Assembly: GCA_963580455.1 (NCBI GenBank)
Contig: OY756969.1
Location: forward strand, 21,486,760-21,550,759
Direction of reading: 5' to 3'
Length of the DNA: 64,000 bases
Origin: Euonymus europaeus
Lineage: Eukaryota > Streptophyta > Magnoliopsida > Celastrales > Celastraceae
The stretch's first letter is position 1; every line of letters starts with the position of its first letter. Below are positions 1 to 11,826 of the stretch, in pieces. Under the pieces are notes generated by a model that was given only the letters and a program-made list of their open reading frames with translations, was not told where the DNA came from and did no database searches. A program made the position numbers and the translations under genes.

Positions 1-1457
1 AGTGGAAAAATCAACCAATTGTGAGTGTACTACACTCCAAAAAACGAGAAAGCTATTTTTTTGGAGTCCACTGTGGCTGCTCCCCACATGTGCACACACA
101 CACATACTGACATACACTCTCTCCATCGCCAATCAGAACAACTCCGATGGTAACGCTCACCCATTTATATGATGTCGACGGTCGATTTTGGTTTATTTTT
201 TTTACATATTTAAGTTGAACAGTTTTGTCAGTTATCGATCGATTATGTTAGTATTTTAATTTTTGATCGGTCGTAGTGTAAAATATATAATTTTTTTTTA
301 AAAAAAAAGACCAAACCATTCGATTTTGGTAGGTTTCGATTTTGATGGTTTTTTTTACAGCCCTAACAAAACCTCTACTTTTGTATTCTCTCATCTATTC
401 TCCAATAGAACTACATCATAATCAATACTGAATCTCACTTCTTTTACAAAAAATCAAGACACATACTCATCCACATCATCAAAACACATCTTCTAATATA
501 ATCGCATCAAAAAAAAAAAATTCATGCATTATTTAGTACTCATTTTTAAGAGCCTATTATACTATATTTTGCATTTGAATAGAAAATTATAGTCTTGGCC
601 GTCATATTGGTCAGATGTCATAACTTCATTCACACTTGTGCGGCAGCAAATATCCTTTTTTTCATCCAAGGCATCCAATTAATGCCAAGCCCCGCCGCTT
701 ATTTGACCACGTAAAGGGAGAACCCGAGAAGCCAATATCACAAAAATTCTGCATCAAAGAGGCCGAATGGTCATTTACAGCTGAAGTCTCGCATAATTGA
801 ACAAAATTTCATTAAAGTCACCTCCAATTATCCAAGGGAGATCAGAAAAATACACAAAAATTTAAATCATACAAATATTTCAATATGGTCACATAAACGA
901 AAACACGTCTAATAATATAACTACATCGATAAAACGTAAATTTCTAAACATTTTATTCTTTCAATTTTGGTCAAACCAACAACTTTCATATCCTTCACAC
1001 TATATCTATTAAATTTGCATCAAAATCAATATTGGATCCCACATTTATTACAAAAAGACAAGTCAGATACTCATTCACATCACTAAAATGCATGTCTCAA
1101 TACAGTCACTACATCAGCAAAACCACACATTTTTACATAATTTGATCGCCAAGCAAAATGTAAACAATTATTGTTGCTCAATTGGACGTTTGGAACACAA
1201 TGCGGCTCCAATGGAATAGGGACCCATTTATTTGAATAATGAAATCAAGTTTGTTTTTTTTTTCCTATTTTTAGAATGTCTGAAATTAGAGTAGACCATA
1301 AAGACTTGGAAAATTAGAACCATGTGAATACATGCCGATGATGTTGATGTAAACCTTCTATTTCTGATTAATTAAGGACAAAACACATGCATATGTGCCA
1401 TTACCTATCATGAAAAACGTACGTGCGAACATAAGGTGCTGAAAAGATCCATATTAT

Positions 1458-1497
<40 letters not shown>

Positions 1498-1747
1498 CCT
1501 TGGGGATCAAGATATTGACGATCATGACATGTCTATCATTGACTCTCTTACTCCAAAACTTGATTCCTTAATTAATTGGGCCCAAAAAAAATTGAATATT
1601 AACAAGTCTCGTCGTCATCGATCTCTATTGAGATAGCTAGCTAGCAGCTAGCAAGGATTTTCGGCCGAAATCATCTCTGAAAAAATGAGATTCCTCCAAA
1701 CATTGTTCACACTATGATGGTGATTTCGCTCGTCCTACAATAATTTC
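1..1747. other. AT-rich intergenic and upstream region with dispersed repeat fragments
   Basis: I see no gene here. Two stretches (about 380-540 and 860-1170) carry the recurring phrase 'catca.caaaac.catct' followed by 'tacatcagcaaaa'-like runs. The same phrase recurs near 17.1, 20.7 and 30.1 kb, so these are fragments of one dispersed, MITE-like repeat. A short CA run lies near 96-110. The short reading frame across 1436-1636 is formed partly by an AT microsatellite and has no coding look. The last few hundred bases are the likely promoter of the terpene synthase that follows. Confidence 0.5.
1461..1492. repeat. (AT)n microsatellite
   Basis: An uninterrupted run of about 16 AT units, roughly 350 bases upstream of the terpene synthase start codon. 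It is likely to vary in length between individuals. Confidence 0.9.
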
Positions 1748-1754
1748 TATAAAT
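1748..1754 (+). promoter_or_regulatory. TATA box of the terpene synthase gene
   Basis: TATAAAT lies 90 bases upstream of the ATG at 1844, a normal plant distance for a leader of about 60 bases. It is the only good TATA match in the 150 bases before the start codon. Its role as promoter is inferred. Confidence 0.5.
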
Positions 1755-1843
1755 CTACGTTGCACTCAGTTATATTTGCTCAGTCTAGCATTAAATCATA
1801 CAATATAAAAGTTCAAGCTTCTCAATTCTCATAATCAATCAGC

Positions 1844-4800
1844 ATGGAATATTATTCAGATTCCTCTTTAGTTGACAAGGTTAATGAGGAGATGTTTTTG
1901 AAAGTGGATGTGTATTCATCTGTTGCTCCATCTGCTTATGACACTGCTTGGCTAGCCATGGTTCCGGATTCTCGCAATCCGGTGCAACCCTTATTCATGG
2001 ATTGCCTGAATTGGGTCCTAAACAACCAGAGAGAAGAAGGGTTTTGGGGAGATATTGATGCTCATGGCGTGCCTTCCATTGAGTCTCTTACTTCAACCCT
2101 TGCTTGCTTAATTGCCCTCAAAAAATGGAATGTCGGGGAGTCCTCAATTCAAAAAGGTAACAAATTAGAGTACAAATATCTATATCTATATATACATATA
2201 TATTATGTTTGTATCTATTATTAAATGATTTTGTGAATCTTCTCAGGATTGGATTTCGTGCATGCAAATGCGGATATCTATGTTCAAGAAATAAAAGATT
2301 GTTATCCTCGCTGGTTTTCCATTATTTTCCCAGCAATGTTGGAACATGCAAGCTCGTTAGGGCTTGACAACATCTGGCCCAACCATTTAAAAGAGACTGA
2401 GATGGACTTATTTATCGAGCACCGACGAATCATTGAGAAGTATACTATACATATAAAATCTTAATTTTCAAGTTTGCATGTGCATGTTTAGATTAATATA
2501 TGATTAATTAATCAATTAACGAACGTATATGCATATGCAGGGAAGAACTCGTGGAGAGATACCACTACCCTCCATTACTAGCCTTCCTTGAAGCACTTCC
2601 TCCCAATAAAATTGACAAAGACCAAATAGTGAATCACTTGAATAGTGATGGTTCTCTATTTCAGTCTCCCTCTGCCACAGCAACTGCTTTCATGATTACT
2701 GGAAACAAAGACTGTTTGGCTTACCTGAAATCTATAGTTCAAAGATGTCCCAATGGAGGTTATAAATTAATTAGCTAGGGAGAATAATTTTTTCCTTTGA
2801 TTTAGTGTTAATTAATCACTTGATTAACATATATAGATTTTTTTAATTAACATGCAGTTCCAGCTACGTATCCGATTGATGAAGACCTCATAAGACTCTG
2901 CATGGTCAACCAACTACAGAGGCTTGGATTGGCTGAGCACTTCACGAAAGAAATAAAAAACGTGTTGACAAGTGCGCACAGGAATTACACCAACCAGAAG
3001 TCAGCGGCCGAAGAATTCTGTCTCCTTCACATGTACAAGGATTCTTTGGCTTTTTGGCTTCTGAGGATGTATGGATATAGAGTAGCACCACGTGGGCTCC
3101 TACTCCCAATGCATGAATCAAATTTTTTACTATTTACCTCGTACTCGATGTTTGGCCCCATATGGTTGACCAATAACCCACGTTTATTTTTGTTTTTTTT
3201 TATAAATTTGCAGGCAGGTTTTGTCGGTTTATGCAACATGGAGATATTAAAGATGAAATTGAAAACAACTACGACTACTTTTCAAGTGTGATGCTTAATG
3301 TTTATAAAGCCACAGATCTCATGTTTCCTGGAGAATATCAACTCGAGGAGGCTAGGTCTTTTTCAAGGAAGTTGCTTGAAAAAGCCATATCGACCACGAG
3401 TGGGAAAAACCAAAATCGTCGTTTGCATAAAGTGGTACTACATGCAATATACTTTAATTAGACAAAAAAAAAATGAAACTGATCTTTCATGATTGATTGA
3501 TTGATTTTCCACGTACAGATTGAGCATGAGTTGAAAACACCGTGGCTGGCTCGACTGGATCACGTAGAACAAAGGACGTGTATCATTCAAGAAAATGACA
3601 CTACCCTTTTCTGGATGGGAAAATGTTCCTTTCACAGGTTGAGTTTGACGACGTTGCTTAACGATTTTCGATCTAAACCATAAACCCTAAACAGTTGAAT
3701 TAATTACAGGTTGTCCTACCATGCAAGGGAGCGACTAACACAACTTGCCGTGCAAAATTACAAGTATCGACAATCAGTTTACAGGAGAGAGCTGGAGGAA
3801 CTGAAAAGGTATCAATCGACCTTTTAGAGAAAATAATTGTGTATTTATGGTGTTGTTTGAGCATTAAGTATTTAATGTAGTTAAATGTATATAGATGGTC
3901 AAAGAAATGGGGTTTAAGCGAGATGGGATTTGGTCGAGAGAAAACAACCTACTGCTACTTTATTGTGGCTGCGAGTACTTCCTTGCCTGAACAGAGCGAT
4001 GTGCGATTAATAGTCGCAAAAATTGGAATAATCGTCACAGTCGCAGATGATTTCTTTGATGAACATGCTTCTCTGGATGAATTACAAAACCTAACTCATG
4101 CAATTCAGAGGTACGTACACGTATGCTCTGCAGATCGTGATAGCCCCAAGTTTAAGCTTATATCGAATGTCGTGAAGGACAAATTTGTATATATATGATG
4201 TCGTTCTTGGTTTCTTGGTTACCAATATTTATGTTAATTTTGACAGGTGGGATGGTAAGGGATTGAGTGGGCACAGTAAGACCATATTTGAAGTCATGGA
4301 TGATCTTGTGAGAGAACTTGCTACAAAATATAAGAAGCAACAAGGAGGAATTGATATATCCAACAGTCTTAAAGATCTAGTGAGTTTAATTAAATAATTT
4401 CCAAACTTTTAATTACTTAATCTTAATTCATTCACTAATATCAATTTTTTGTGTGTGTGTCGGTGTGGGTGGGGGTGGTATAAATTAATGAATGAAGTGG
4501 TATGAGACATTCCTTACATGGCTTACTGAGAGTGAATGGAGCAAAAGTGGTCACATACCATCAATGGAAGAGTACATCGAGACTGGCATGATTTCAATTG
4601 CTACACATACTTTACTTCTTCCAGCTTCATGTTTCTTGAACCCAAGCTTACCTCATCACCAACTCAAGCCTGTTGAGTATGAAAACATCACCAAACTAGT
4701 CATGTTAATCGCTCGCTTGTTGAATGACACACAAAGCTATCAGGTATATATATCTTCTTCTTTTTTCCTTTTATAAGTCATTTTTTTGTTTTGCTGCACT

Positions 4801-5486
4801 TTCCATATTACTTTACACTGTACTAAATATCAATGCATAACACGGTTAGAGTCTAGCTCTATATCTATCTATATATACGTGAACGTGAACCAATATAAGT
4901 TCTCAGTAAAACGGCGTTGTTTTGATGACTTCTGACTTCTGACGTGTGCATGGAATATTTTCAGAAGGAACAGGAGGAAGGGAAAAAGAACTTTGTTTTA
5001 CTCTACCTGAAGGAAAACCCAGAAGCAGAAATTGAAGAAGCAGTTGAATACGTGAGAGAGATAATAGAGAAGAAGAAGAGAGAGTTCCTTGAGTATGCTT
5101 TGATGGATGGATTTAGTGAATTGCCCAAAGCCTGCAGGCATCTTCATTTGGGTTGTCTCAAAGTTTTCCAAATGCTGTTCAACTCCAGCAACAGATATGA
5201 TTCCAAAACAGAATTGATTCAAGATATTCAAAAGGCATTTTATGAGTTTCCTGATCCAGAAATTGGAAAATCATCGTCAATCAAGTCCACAAAGCAGCCT
5301 CTATCTCTTCCGATTAGTAGGACCATGAAGCAGAGACATCAAATAACCAGTTACTATCACAACTTTGACTACAGGAGAAGCAATAGTAATGTTGCTGTGA
5401 AGTGGGTCTCTTGGCCTAAATGGAGAGTAGTTGGGGACAACAAATACATGTTTCTGACACCAAAGTTCTCACCATGTTTCATTTGA
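1844..5486 (+). CDS. GES: Geranyllinalool synthase-like diterpene synthase (TPS-e/f group), 11 exons
   Basis: Predicted to convert geranylgeranyl diphosphate to geranyllinalool, precursor of the volatile homoterpene TMTT. Exons, joined by eye with GT-AG and kept frame: 1844-2156, 2247-2439, 2541-2758, 2858-3091, 3214-3431 (or 3434), 3519-3637, 3710-3808, 3895-4110, 4247-4379, 4498-4743, 4965-5486; about 836 residues, close to the roughly 880 of Arabidopsis TPS04. The N-terminal SAYDTAW motif is typical of the two-lobed diterpene synthases. The class I metal site is DDFFD (residues about 516-520, nt 4046-4060), and the second metal motif is N657-D-x-x-S661-x-x-x-E665. No class II DxDD motif is seen, as in known GES. 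GFGREKTTYCYF and the C-terminal PCF match TPS04 as I remember it. There is no plastid transit peptide: SAYDTAW comes about 30 residues in, which fits cytosol or ER. The product could instead be linalool or nerolidol-type; no stop or frameshift was found. Confidence 0.88.
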
Positions 5487-6379
5487 ATCTATTACTCTAT
5501 ATAATTGTATATATGAACAATAGTGGATCCATATAGGATGATGTATGAGAGGAGCGGACATTAGTACATAATGATAATTAATTAAGGCGATGGTCAATGG
5601 TGTCAGATTGAGCTGAAAATCGAACGGTCGACTCCAAAAGACGCATACTTCAAGTATCGATTGATTTTTGGCAAAATTTCATCATTTAGATCTCCGAATC
5701 AGTATTTTACTATTATTTTGATATTTTGTTTTACTTTTGACATATGTGCAATATTTAATTTACTTTGAAGTTATTTTATATTATTTAAGATTGTCACGCT
5801 TTTGAGAGTAATTTTATTTGAACAAGTCGTGTTTCTTATTTGATATTCATTTGAATCAACAAGGTGTTGAAGCATTGATCCTGATATTTATTATTCAAAT
5901 CAATAAGTTCAAGTAGAGCGCTTCTTCATTACACTTCCCTTCATCGCTAGTTAGTTATATACATTAGACATTTTTTCCATGTCTATTCAAGGAACAACAT
6001 TCACATATTCATTTGCTTTTATCACAACTCACCACATTTTCACAACACAAGCTTATTGTATAAAACCAACAGCGAACTCATCGTGCAGATAGGCACTGTC
6101 TGCCCAGCTCCTCCAACCACTCAACTATGCAGAAATCAAAAGAATTATAAGTCCAAGAACAAAGTAATTTTGGCAATGGTTGTGATTTCCTGCTTCTGGC
6201 GGTACCTCAGGCGCCACGCCTTAGTGATGCGCAGTCCCAGTGAGCCTAAACTCTGTATCTTGTCGACGATACGGGAACTCTTCCGTCTGTGTCTTCACTG
6301 AGCCTCTCAAAAAAAAAAGAACAGTGAGATTGACAGAGCGTATATCATGATACAATCCTTACACAAGTAAGGAAGCTAG
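5487..6379. other. Intergenic, no gene seen
   Basis: Terpene synthase 3' flank followed by AT-rich DNA. The short frame at 6056-6301 has no recognisable domain or codon pattern. It may contain decayed repeat DNA, but I could not assign it. Confidence 0.4.
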
Positions 6380-8110
6380 CTGATATCGGGGAACGCTTGC
6401 CTATAGATCCATACTCTAAAGTCCAGCTGCAATGAGCTTCTTGTATATCGGAATAACAGATGATTTTGAATCTTCGCATTCATCAAATATCTTCTCACTG
6501 CAGCCAGAACATAGAAGTGTCAAACTGTTGGGTTGATGTTGCGAAAAATATTCTCTCACAATCTTCTCGTCACTAAGGACTTAAAAAAATACAAGTTAAG
6601 CAAATTCATTATGAAGAAAAAAAGAGACAAATTGCATTACCTGCGAATGTTCCACTTCCGATCCTGAGCTGGTGACCATCACTGATGATTGCTGTCGAGA
6701 TTGCAACTTTCACTGATTATCTTGTGGAGTTCATTGGCATGGCTCGAGCCTCCAATATGATGCAAGCATAATACCAAACCTCTCCAGTCCTCAGCAACGG
6801 AAGTTTCAGTATTACCCAACTGCAACAGTGCATCAAACAAATAGAGCAGCAACGTCTATTAAGAAATATATATTTTATAATAAAGGTCTCGACTTCATAC
6901 TATTGAATAACATGTTGGCCTCATTGTCATCACAGAGAAAGAATTTCGAATTTAATAACATAACTGGAAGAGTTCATTAGTTTAGGAGGGCTGTTAGAAA
7001 AGCCGCCAAAATCGAAACCGATCAAAAACCGAACCGTTTGGTTGATTTTTTTGAAAGATGAAAATTACATTTTTTCCAACCGAAAACAGTCTAAACAGTT
7101 TTAAAAAAATGTTAAAAAACCGACTGCGAACACGCCTTGTTTAGCCATAAAAGCACGCCATAATAGCAAGTAAAAAATTCTTTTGTGCTAGAAGCAAAGA
7201 TTGTGTGAAGCCACCCCCACATACCTCTATTCCATGAATATGGATAATATTTAAGTCCATGCCCATCAGTGTCCACTGTAAACGGGTCAATTTCTTGTTT
7301 CCCCCATATCCTACAGAGGAGCGCCCAGGACCGATAATACGCATAGAGCATCTTGTCACCTCACTAGAGAACATATAACAGAAAGTGTGAGAATTTATTT
7401 TAATGCTAACACTTTGGATGAGCTAGAAATATCCATCAACAAAGAACAAGAGAAAGATATCTGAACCCTTACACCCCAACATTGTGCTACGCTGATACAC
7501 ACACACACACACATATATATATATTTGCTAAGACATCTATATGGGTGAAAAAAAATTAGTCAAAAGTAGAAGTTAGGAATCATTAGCCTTAAAGCTAATT
7601 GGAAAACTATGAAAAACGCTCACCTCAGAAAGGTATCCTGCATATCTGATCCTCAAATTTGGATTAGACCTAGTCCAATCTTATCTGTCCAGTATTCTCA
7701 CTACAAGCTCTGGGTCTACAAATATGGTGAGGAGCACAAGATTACATGAGCTGAAATAGCTAAAGAGAAATTTTTGGTTTATGCTTCTTTTGTCAATTAG
7801 ACTTGTGAGTTATGAGTTGTGATGCCACGATCGGACATTCATCTTCAATATTTCAATTACTATAAAATTAAACTCCCTCAAGTTCCAAGAGAATTTAGCA
7901 GCCAAGAAGTTCAAAAGGTACTAATTACCTACATTAAACAACAGCATCAAAGGTTTTTCTTCAGGGTCACTAGTAGCGTCGTAGAACCAGTAAAATAGTG
8001 CCCACCATTCTCTTTGTTTACAGTAACATAGCCAGCATAGTTTTTGAAGTTGATGTCTGGCTGACCGGGCAAGTTAGTGATCTGATCTTCATTTCCTAAT
8101 GAGTTTGCTC
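6380..8110 (-). pseudogene. Serine carboxypeptidase-like (SCPL) pseudogene
   Basis: Read on the minus strand, blocks of a plant serine carboxypeptidase appear in the right order but in shifting frames. At about 8090-7920 is NLPGQPDINFKNYAGYVTV, the usual mature N-terminus. At about 7340-7220 are GPGRSSVGYGG (normally GPGCSS) and, in another frame, DPFTVDTDGHGLKYYPYSWN. At about 6750-6670 is HANELHKIISESCNLDSN, and at about 6475-6405 SSVIPIYKKLIAAGL. Frameshifts split the second block, a stop follows the last, and the segment with the catalytic-serine GESYAG motif is not recognisable. The Cys-to-Arg change in GPGRSS would also harm a functional enzyme. Introns seem retained, with a donor after SWN, so this looks like a decayed duplicate rather than a retrocopy. 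A repeat near 6990-7100 has probably inserted. Confidence 0.75.
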
Positions 8111-8533
8111 TGTTCCCAGCAGCTCACTGCCAGTATCTAACACTCACTGGAGACTCCAAAGACAGTAGACCAACAAGAGACACAGTGAGAGAAAAAAAAT
8201 ACAAAACTCACGTTGCGGGGTAGACCAAGCTAGTGACAGTTTTCACAAATTAACACATGAAACACTAGCATCTACATGTCTATTTATACAAAATGAAGAC
8301 TGCTTTGCACGAGAGATCATCCTGTTTCAGTTTTTTTTTTAGAATTATTAGTGAAGCTTTGATAACCAAACACTACCTCTCACCACTGGAAAAGATAACA
8401 TTAGGGCCGAGAAACTATCTATGCTAAAGTCTCCTATACCTTAGTTTTGTCTCAAGCTCTCCTTGGCAAAATAGGGATAATGAAAATGAGATGTTTTTAA
8501 AGTAGCGATTGTGATTTGTTATGAGGGTAACAG

Positions 8534-8785
8534 TCTTTAGGCTCTGCTTGGGAGATTGAAAATGAGGGATTTTTAAGTGACGGCAAATGAGATGTTTTAA
8601 AAATCATTGCTTGTTTATATTTTAAGAACACTGATTTTGAGAGTTTTTTTAACTCCTCAAAACTAGTGTAGTATTAATTTGACAGGAATTGATATTTTCT
8701 AAAAACACCCCAAAATCGGTCATAATTGTTACTTTAAAAACAGCCCAAAATCGCTACTCCCTAATTGTCAAGCAGAGCCTAAAGT
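8534..8785. mobile_element. MITE-like element with 16-bp terminal inverted repeats
   Basis: CTTTAGGCTCTGCTTG near 8535-8550 is repeated in inverse orientation as CAAGCAGAGCCTAAAG at 8769-8784, enclosing about 220 bases of AT-rich, non-coding DNA. The size and the GCTCTGCTTGG-type ends fit a small non-autonomous DNA transposon, possibly hAT-type. I found no clear target-site duplication, so the family is unassigned. A second GATCTCCCAAGCA stretch near 8998 resembles an end of the same family. Confidence 0.55.
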
Positions 8786-9329
8786 GTTTTTAGTGTAGTT
8801 TTTAAAAACAGTCTATTCCAGTCATTAAGAAAGTAATAAAGCATCAATTTTGAAAGTTTTTTTAAAATAAAAAATATATAAAATATCAAAACCAGAAAAC
8901 CCCTAAGAATTGTATTAGACTGTTTTTGGGTACAATGATTCAAAAAATAATCCAAGTAAAAGTTGATAAAATTAAACTCTCATTCACAATGTTTACCGAT
9001 CTCCCAAGCAAACCTCAGTCTTAAATCTTAATAGTATGAATTCACGCTTCAGCCGTCGATATTGAATGTACGTTTCTTAAACCTTTTAAAGTCATGTTTT
9101 GTTCTAGAAGATTTTTAAAGTTCACACCTTTTATTTTTATCTAACGTGAGGTGTTCCTGATATTTACTCGTGAATGAATGCTAACCTGACAAGTCGAAAG
9201 AACCACAAAGCTTTTTGAGTCCAGCCCAAAACAAGAGTCGAAGCAACATCCAAGCCGACAAAGCCCCAGTCAAAAACCACAAATTTCCCAAAACAGAGCA
9301 GACCCCAGAGAACCCAATCCGCTCCATAA
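8786..9329. other. Upstream region of the alpha/beta hydrolase gene
   Basis: AT-rich DNA and probable 5' leader before the ATG at 9330. No separate gene is visible. The antisense frame at 9181-9441 overlaps the hydrolase start and is treated as a shadow. Confidence 0.4.
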
Positions 9330-10283
9330 ATGGAGGAAGTGCAAGAGAATCAAAACCTTCACTACTGGGGGAACACATCTGAAGAAGACCACTGCAAATC
9401 CCATGGAGTGAAAGGCTCAACTTCGTTCTACACTTCACCAAGAGGCCTTTCCCTCTTCACCAGATCCTGGCTCCCTCTCTCAAACCCTTCTCAACGTGGC
9501 ATAATCTGTATGATCCATGGCTATGGCAACGACATCAGCTGGACGTTCCAGTCAACCCCAATTTTCCTTGCCCAGATGGGTTTTGCCTGTTTTGCCCTTG
9601 ACCTTGAAGGCCATGGCAGATCTGAGGGTCTGAGGGCCTTTGTTCCGAGTGTCGATGCTGTTGTTCAAGACTGTCTATCTTTCTTTAATTCCATCAAACA
9701 AGACCCTCAATATCATGGGTTACCTTGTTTTCTGTATGGAGAATCAATGGGCGGTGCGATTTGTCTCTTGATTCATTTTGCTGATCCAAAAGGGTTTGAT
9801 GGTGCTATCCTTGTAGCACCCATGTGTAAGATCTCTGATGATGTGAAACCCAGATGGCCAATCCCTCAAGTTCTGACATTTGTGGCTAAATTCATGCCCA
9901 CTTTGCCTATTGTACCAACTGCAGATCTAATCTCTAAGTCGGTGAAGGTTGAAGAGAAGCTGTTAATAGCACAGAAGAATCCAATGAGATATAGAGGAAA
10001 ACCAAGATTGGGGACTGTTGTAGAGCTATTGAGGGTCACCGACCAATTGAGTCAACAGCTATCCAAAGTGAGCATACCATTTATTGTTTTACATGGCAGT
10101 GCAGATCTTATAACAGATCCGAATGTAAGCAAGGCTTTGTATGAAGAGGCCAAGAGTGAAGACAAGACCATCAAAATTTATGATGGGATGATGCATTCTT
10201 TGCTGTTTGGGGAGACTGATGAGAATATTGAGATTGTTCGCAAGGATATCTTGTCTTGGTTGGAAGAAAGGTGCAAGAGATGA
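9330..10283 (+). CDS. Monoacylglycerol lipase / caffeoylshikimate esterase-like alpha/beta hydrolase
   Basis: A 317-residue intronless serine hydrolase (hydrolase_4 / lysophospholipase fold). Oxyanion motif HGYG is at residues 63-66, the nucleophile elbow GESMGG at 137-142 (Ser139), the acid in HGSAD (Asp259), and the histidine in GMMHSL (His289), so the triad is complete. The region 90-100, DLEGHGRSEG, is typical of plant MAGL/CSE proteins, and the length matches the family's 310-350 residues. There is no signal peptide or membrane segment, so it is probably cytosolic. Family members release fatty acids from monoacylglycerols or lysophospholipids; one clade, CSE, acts on caffeoyl shikimate in lignin synthesis. 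Sequence alone does not say which substrate applies here. The ATG is the first in a long clean frame. No neighbour suggests a shared pathway. Confidence 0.9.
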   Translation: MEEVQENQNLHYWGNTSEEDHCKSHGVKGSTSFYTSPRGLSLFTRSWLPLSNPSQRGIICMIHGYGNDISWTFQSTPIFLAQMGFACFALDLEGHGRSEGLRAFVPSVDAVVQDCLSFFNSIKQDPQYHGLPCFLYGESMGGAICLLIHFADPKGFDGAILVAPMCKISDDVKPRWPIPQVLTFVAKFMPTLPIVPTADLISKSVKVEEKLLIAQKNPMRYRGKPRLGTVVELLRVTDQLSQQLSKVSIPFIVLHGSADLITDPNVSKALYEEAKSEDKTIKIYDGMMHSLLFGETDENIEIVRKDILSWLEERCKR

Positions 10284-10587
10284 TCAGAATGAATCTTCAT
10301 ACCACCGAGAATGCTTCGATTTGGTTCGTGTTGATTCTGTGTCCAGGGTCTATGATAGATTAATCTTGTACTTCCCGGTTTCCAGAGTGTATTCAGCAAA
10401 TTTTACTGCCATTAATGAAAATTTTATGCAGAAATGGCACCCCATTTTAACTGAGTATGTCCTACTAGATAGAGAGAATTACAGTTGAAGACATAAGCTG
10501 AGGAAGTTTTCTCAGGAATCTCATGAATAAGATACGAGTTTGATCAGACTCTAGGAGACGATTTAACATAGCAAGAGAATCAGCAAC

Positions 10588-10865
10588 TTAGTTTTGGGAT
10601 CGAAAACAATGATCCAATCGGTGACTCACCTGGTTCGTGGGCAAATGAATATCATCTAAGACATGTCTTTGGGTCGAAATAGCACCAAATAGGAAGGCTA
10701 GAGCTTCAATCATCTCGCAAGACCTCCTTGTTGGGACACGCTTATAAGTAGATATTTTAACACATCCATTCATGTCACAAACAATCTCAATCCCAGCCCA
10801 TTGTTCATTTTGGTTCCATGATCCATCAACATTTATTTTCAACCAACCATGATTAGGAGGGATTC
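10588..10865 (-). pseudogene. RNase H-like (RVT_3) fragment, LINE-derived relic
   Basis: On the minus strand the sequence reads PPNHGWLKINVDGSW and continues through a glycine-rich strand and EALAFLFGA. This is the start of the RNase H fold (KxNxDGS) found at the C-terminus of plant LINEs and in related host proteins. Only about 85 residues survive, and the later catalytic acidic residues are missing. It is probably a truncated LINE relic. The same domain is found complete in the LINE at 47.9 kb. Confidence 0.6.
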
Positions 10866-11754
10866 ATCGAGTAGGAGTAGGATTATGTCCGTCTCCACTC
10901 TATTATTGACATCGATGCCGATGTTATTAGAGCACATGCAATGATATTTTGTCATGACGACATGTATTGAAAAATACATTTTGCTAATATGACTGAGTAG
11001 TTCGACCAATAAAATGTATTTTTTTGTTTTGTTTGTATAATAAATAGAGTTAAAATTTAGTAGTAACTTTGATCTAAATGCGGGTGTGAAAGAGAGTGAC
11101 CCGTCAAAGCAGCCAACATGGTAGCATTGTAAAGTTCATGTCTGGGATATTTGTCCCAACAACATTAGACTAGTAGAATTGTATTTTTGGAGCATAAAAG
11201 ATTTACCATTGAGAACTCAACATCAGACGCTCCTCAAAATTCGAACTAATTGTCACCTAGAATAAACAATAAATCTGAATCCACAAAATAAGTTTGCAAT
11301 CTCCATCAACTCAAAAAGAATCCAAAATAAGTACACTACTCTCATTTACAGGTACGAATGTGATTCTAGAACACACCAATAGTTGTTTGCTAAGCTCCAA
11401 ATCAGAAAAGACCTACGTCAAAAACATATTAAGAAATAGATAGAATCAAGAGAACCGAAACGAGAAAATCACAAGGTACCCTCATTTAGGATCGAATTCT
11501 CTTGAATATCAAGCATCATCGTCATGGAAAGAGGAAAGAGAAAGACGACTAAAAAATTAGAGCTAAAATTACAAGAATAAGAAGAGTGTTCATAGATGAA
11601 ATTTTTTGAATCTACTAAATGGAGAGTGCAAGTAGCGTTCATCCTACAAATTAGTCCTGGTCTAATTCCCAAATGCTCAAAGAGTGTGCAGAATCCAACT
11701 TCCCATTTCCCAAACAAACAAAATATTCATAGAAAAACTAAAATGGTTTAACTT
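10866..11754. other. Intergenic, possible degraded MITE
   Basis: No gene seen. At 10927 a TTA is followed by GAGCACATGCAATGAT, resembling the end of the Tourist-like element at 20615-20966, and internal 'aaaatgtatttt' phrases fit. I could not fix a right end. The antisense frame at 11469-11717 has no recognisable domain. Confidence 0.35.
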
Positions 11755-11826
11755 AGGTCCCACCGAGACTTGAACTCGGGTTACTGGATTCAGAGTCCAA
11801 TGTCCTGACCACTAGACCATGGGACC
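11755..11826 (-). tRNA. tRNA-Gln (anticodon CTG)
   Basis: On the minus strand a 72-nt cloverleaf: acceptor GGTCCCA pairs fully with TGGGACC, with discriminator T. The D arm reads GTCTAGTGGTCAGGAC, the anticodon loop is CTCTGAA (anticodon CTG, reads CAG), and the T arm is CCGAG-TTCAAGT-CTCGG. It is intronless and differs from the usual plant nuclear tRNA-Gln at only a few bases, as I remember that sequence. Internal A-box and B-box (GTTCAAGTC) are present, so it should be transcribed by RNA polymerase III. It lies just upstream of the GID8-like pseudogene. Confidence 0.93.

Noticed and set aside
1436..1636. A 66-codon frame upstream of the terpene synthase
   Set aside because: Its first part is an AT microsatellite, and the rest has no domain; an upstream coding exon is not needed by the gene model.
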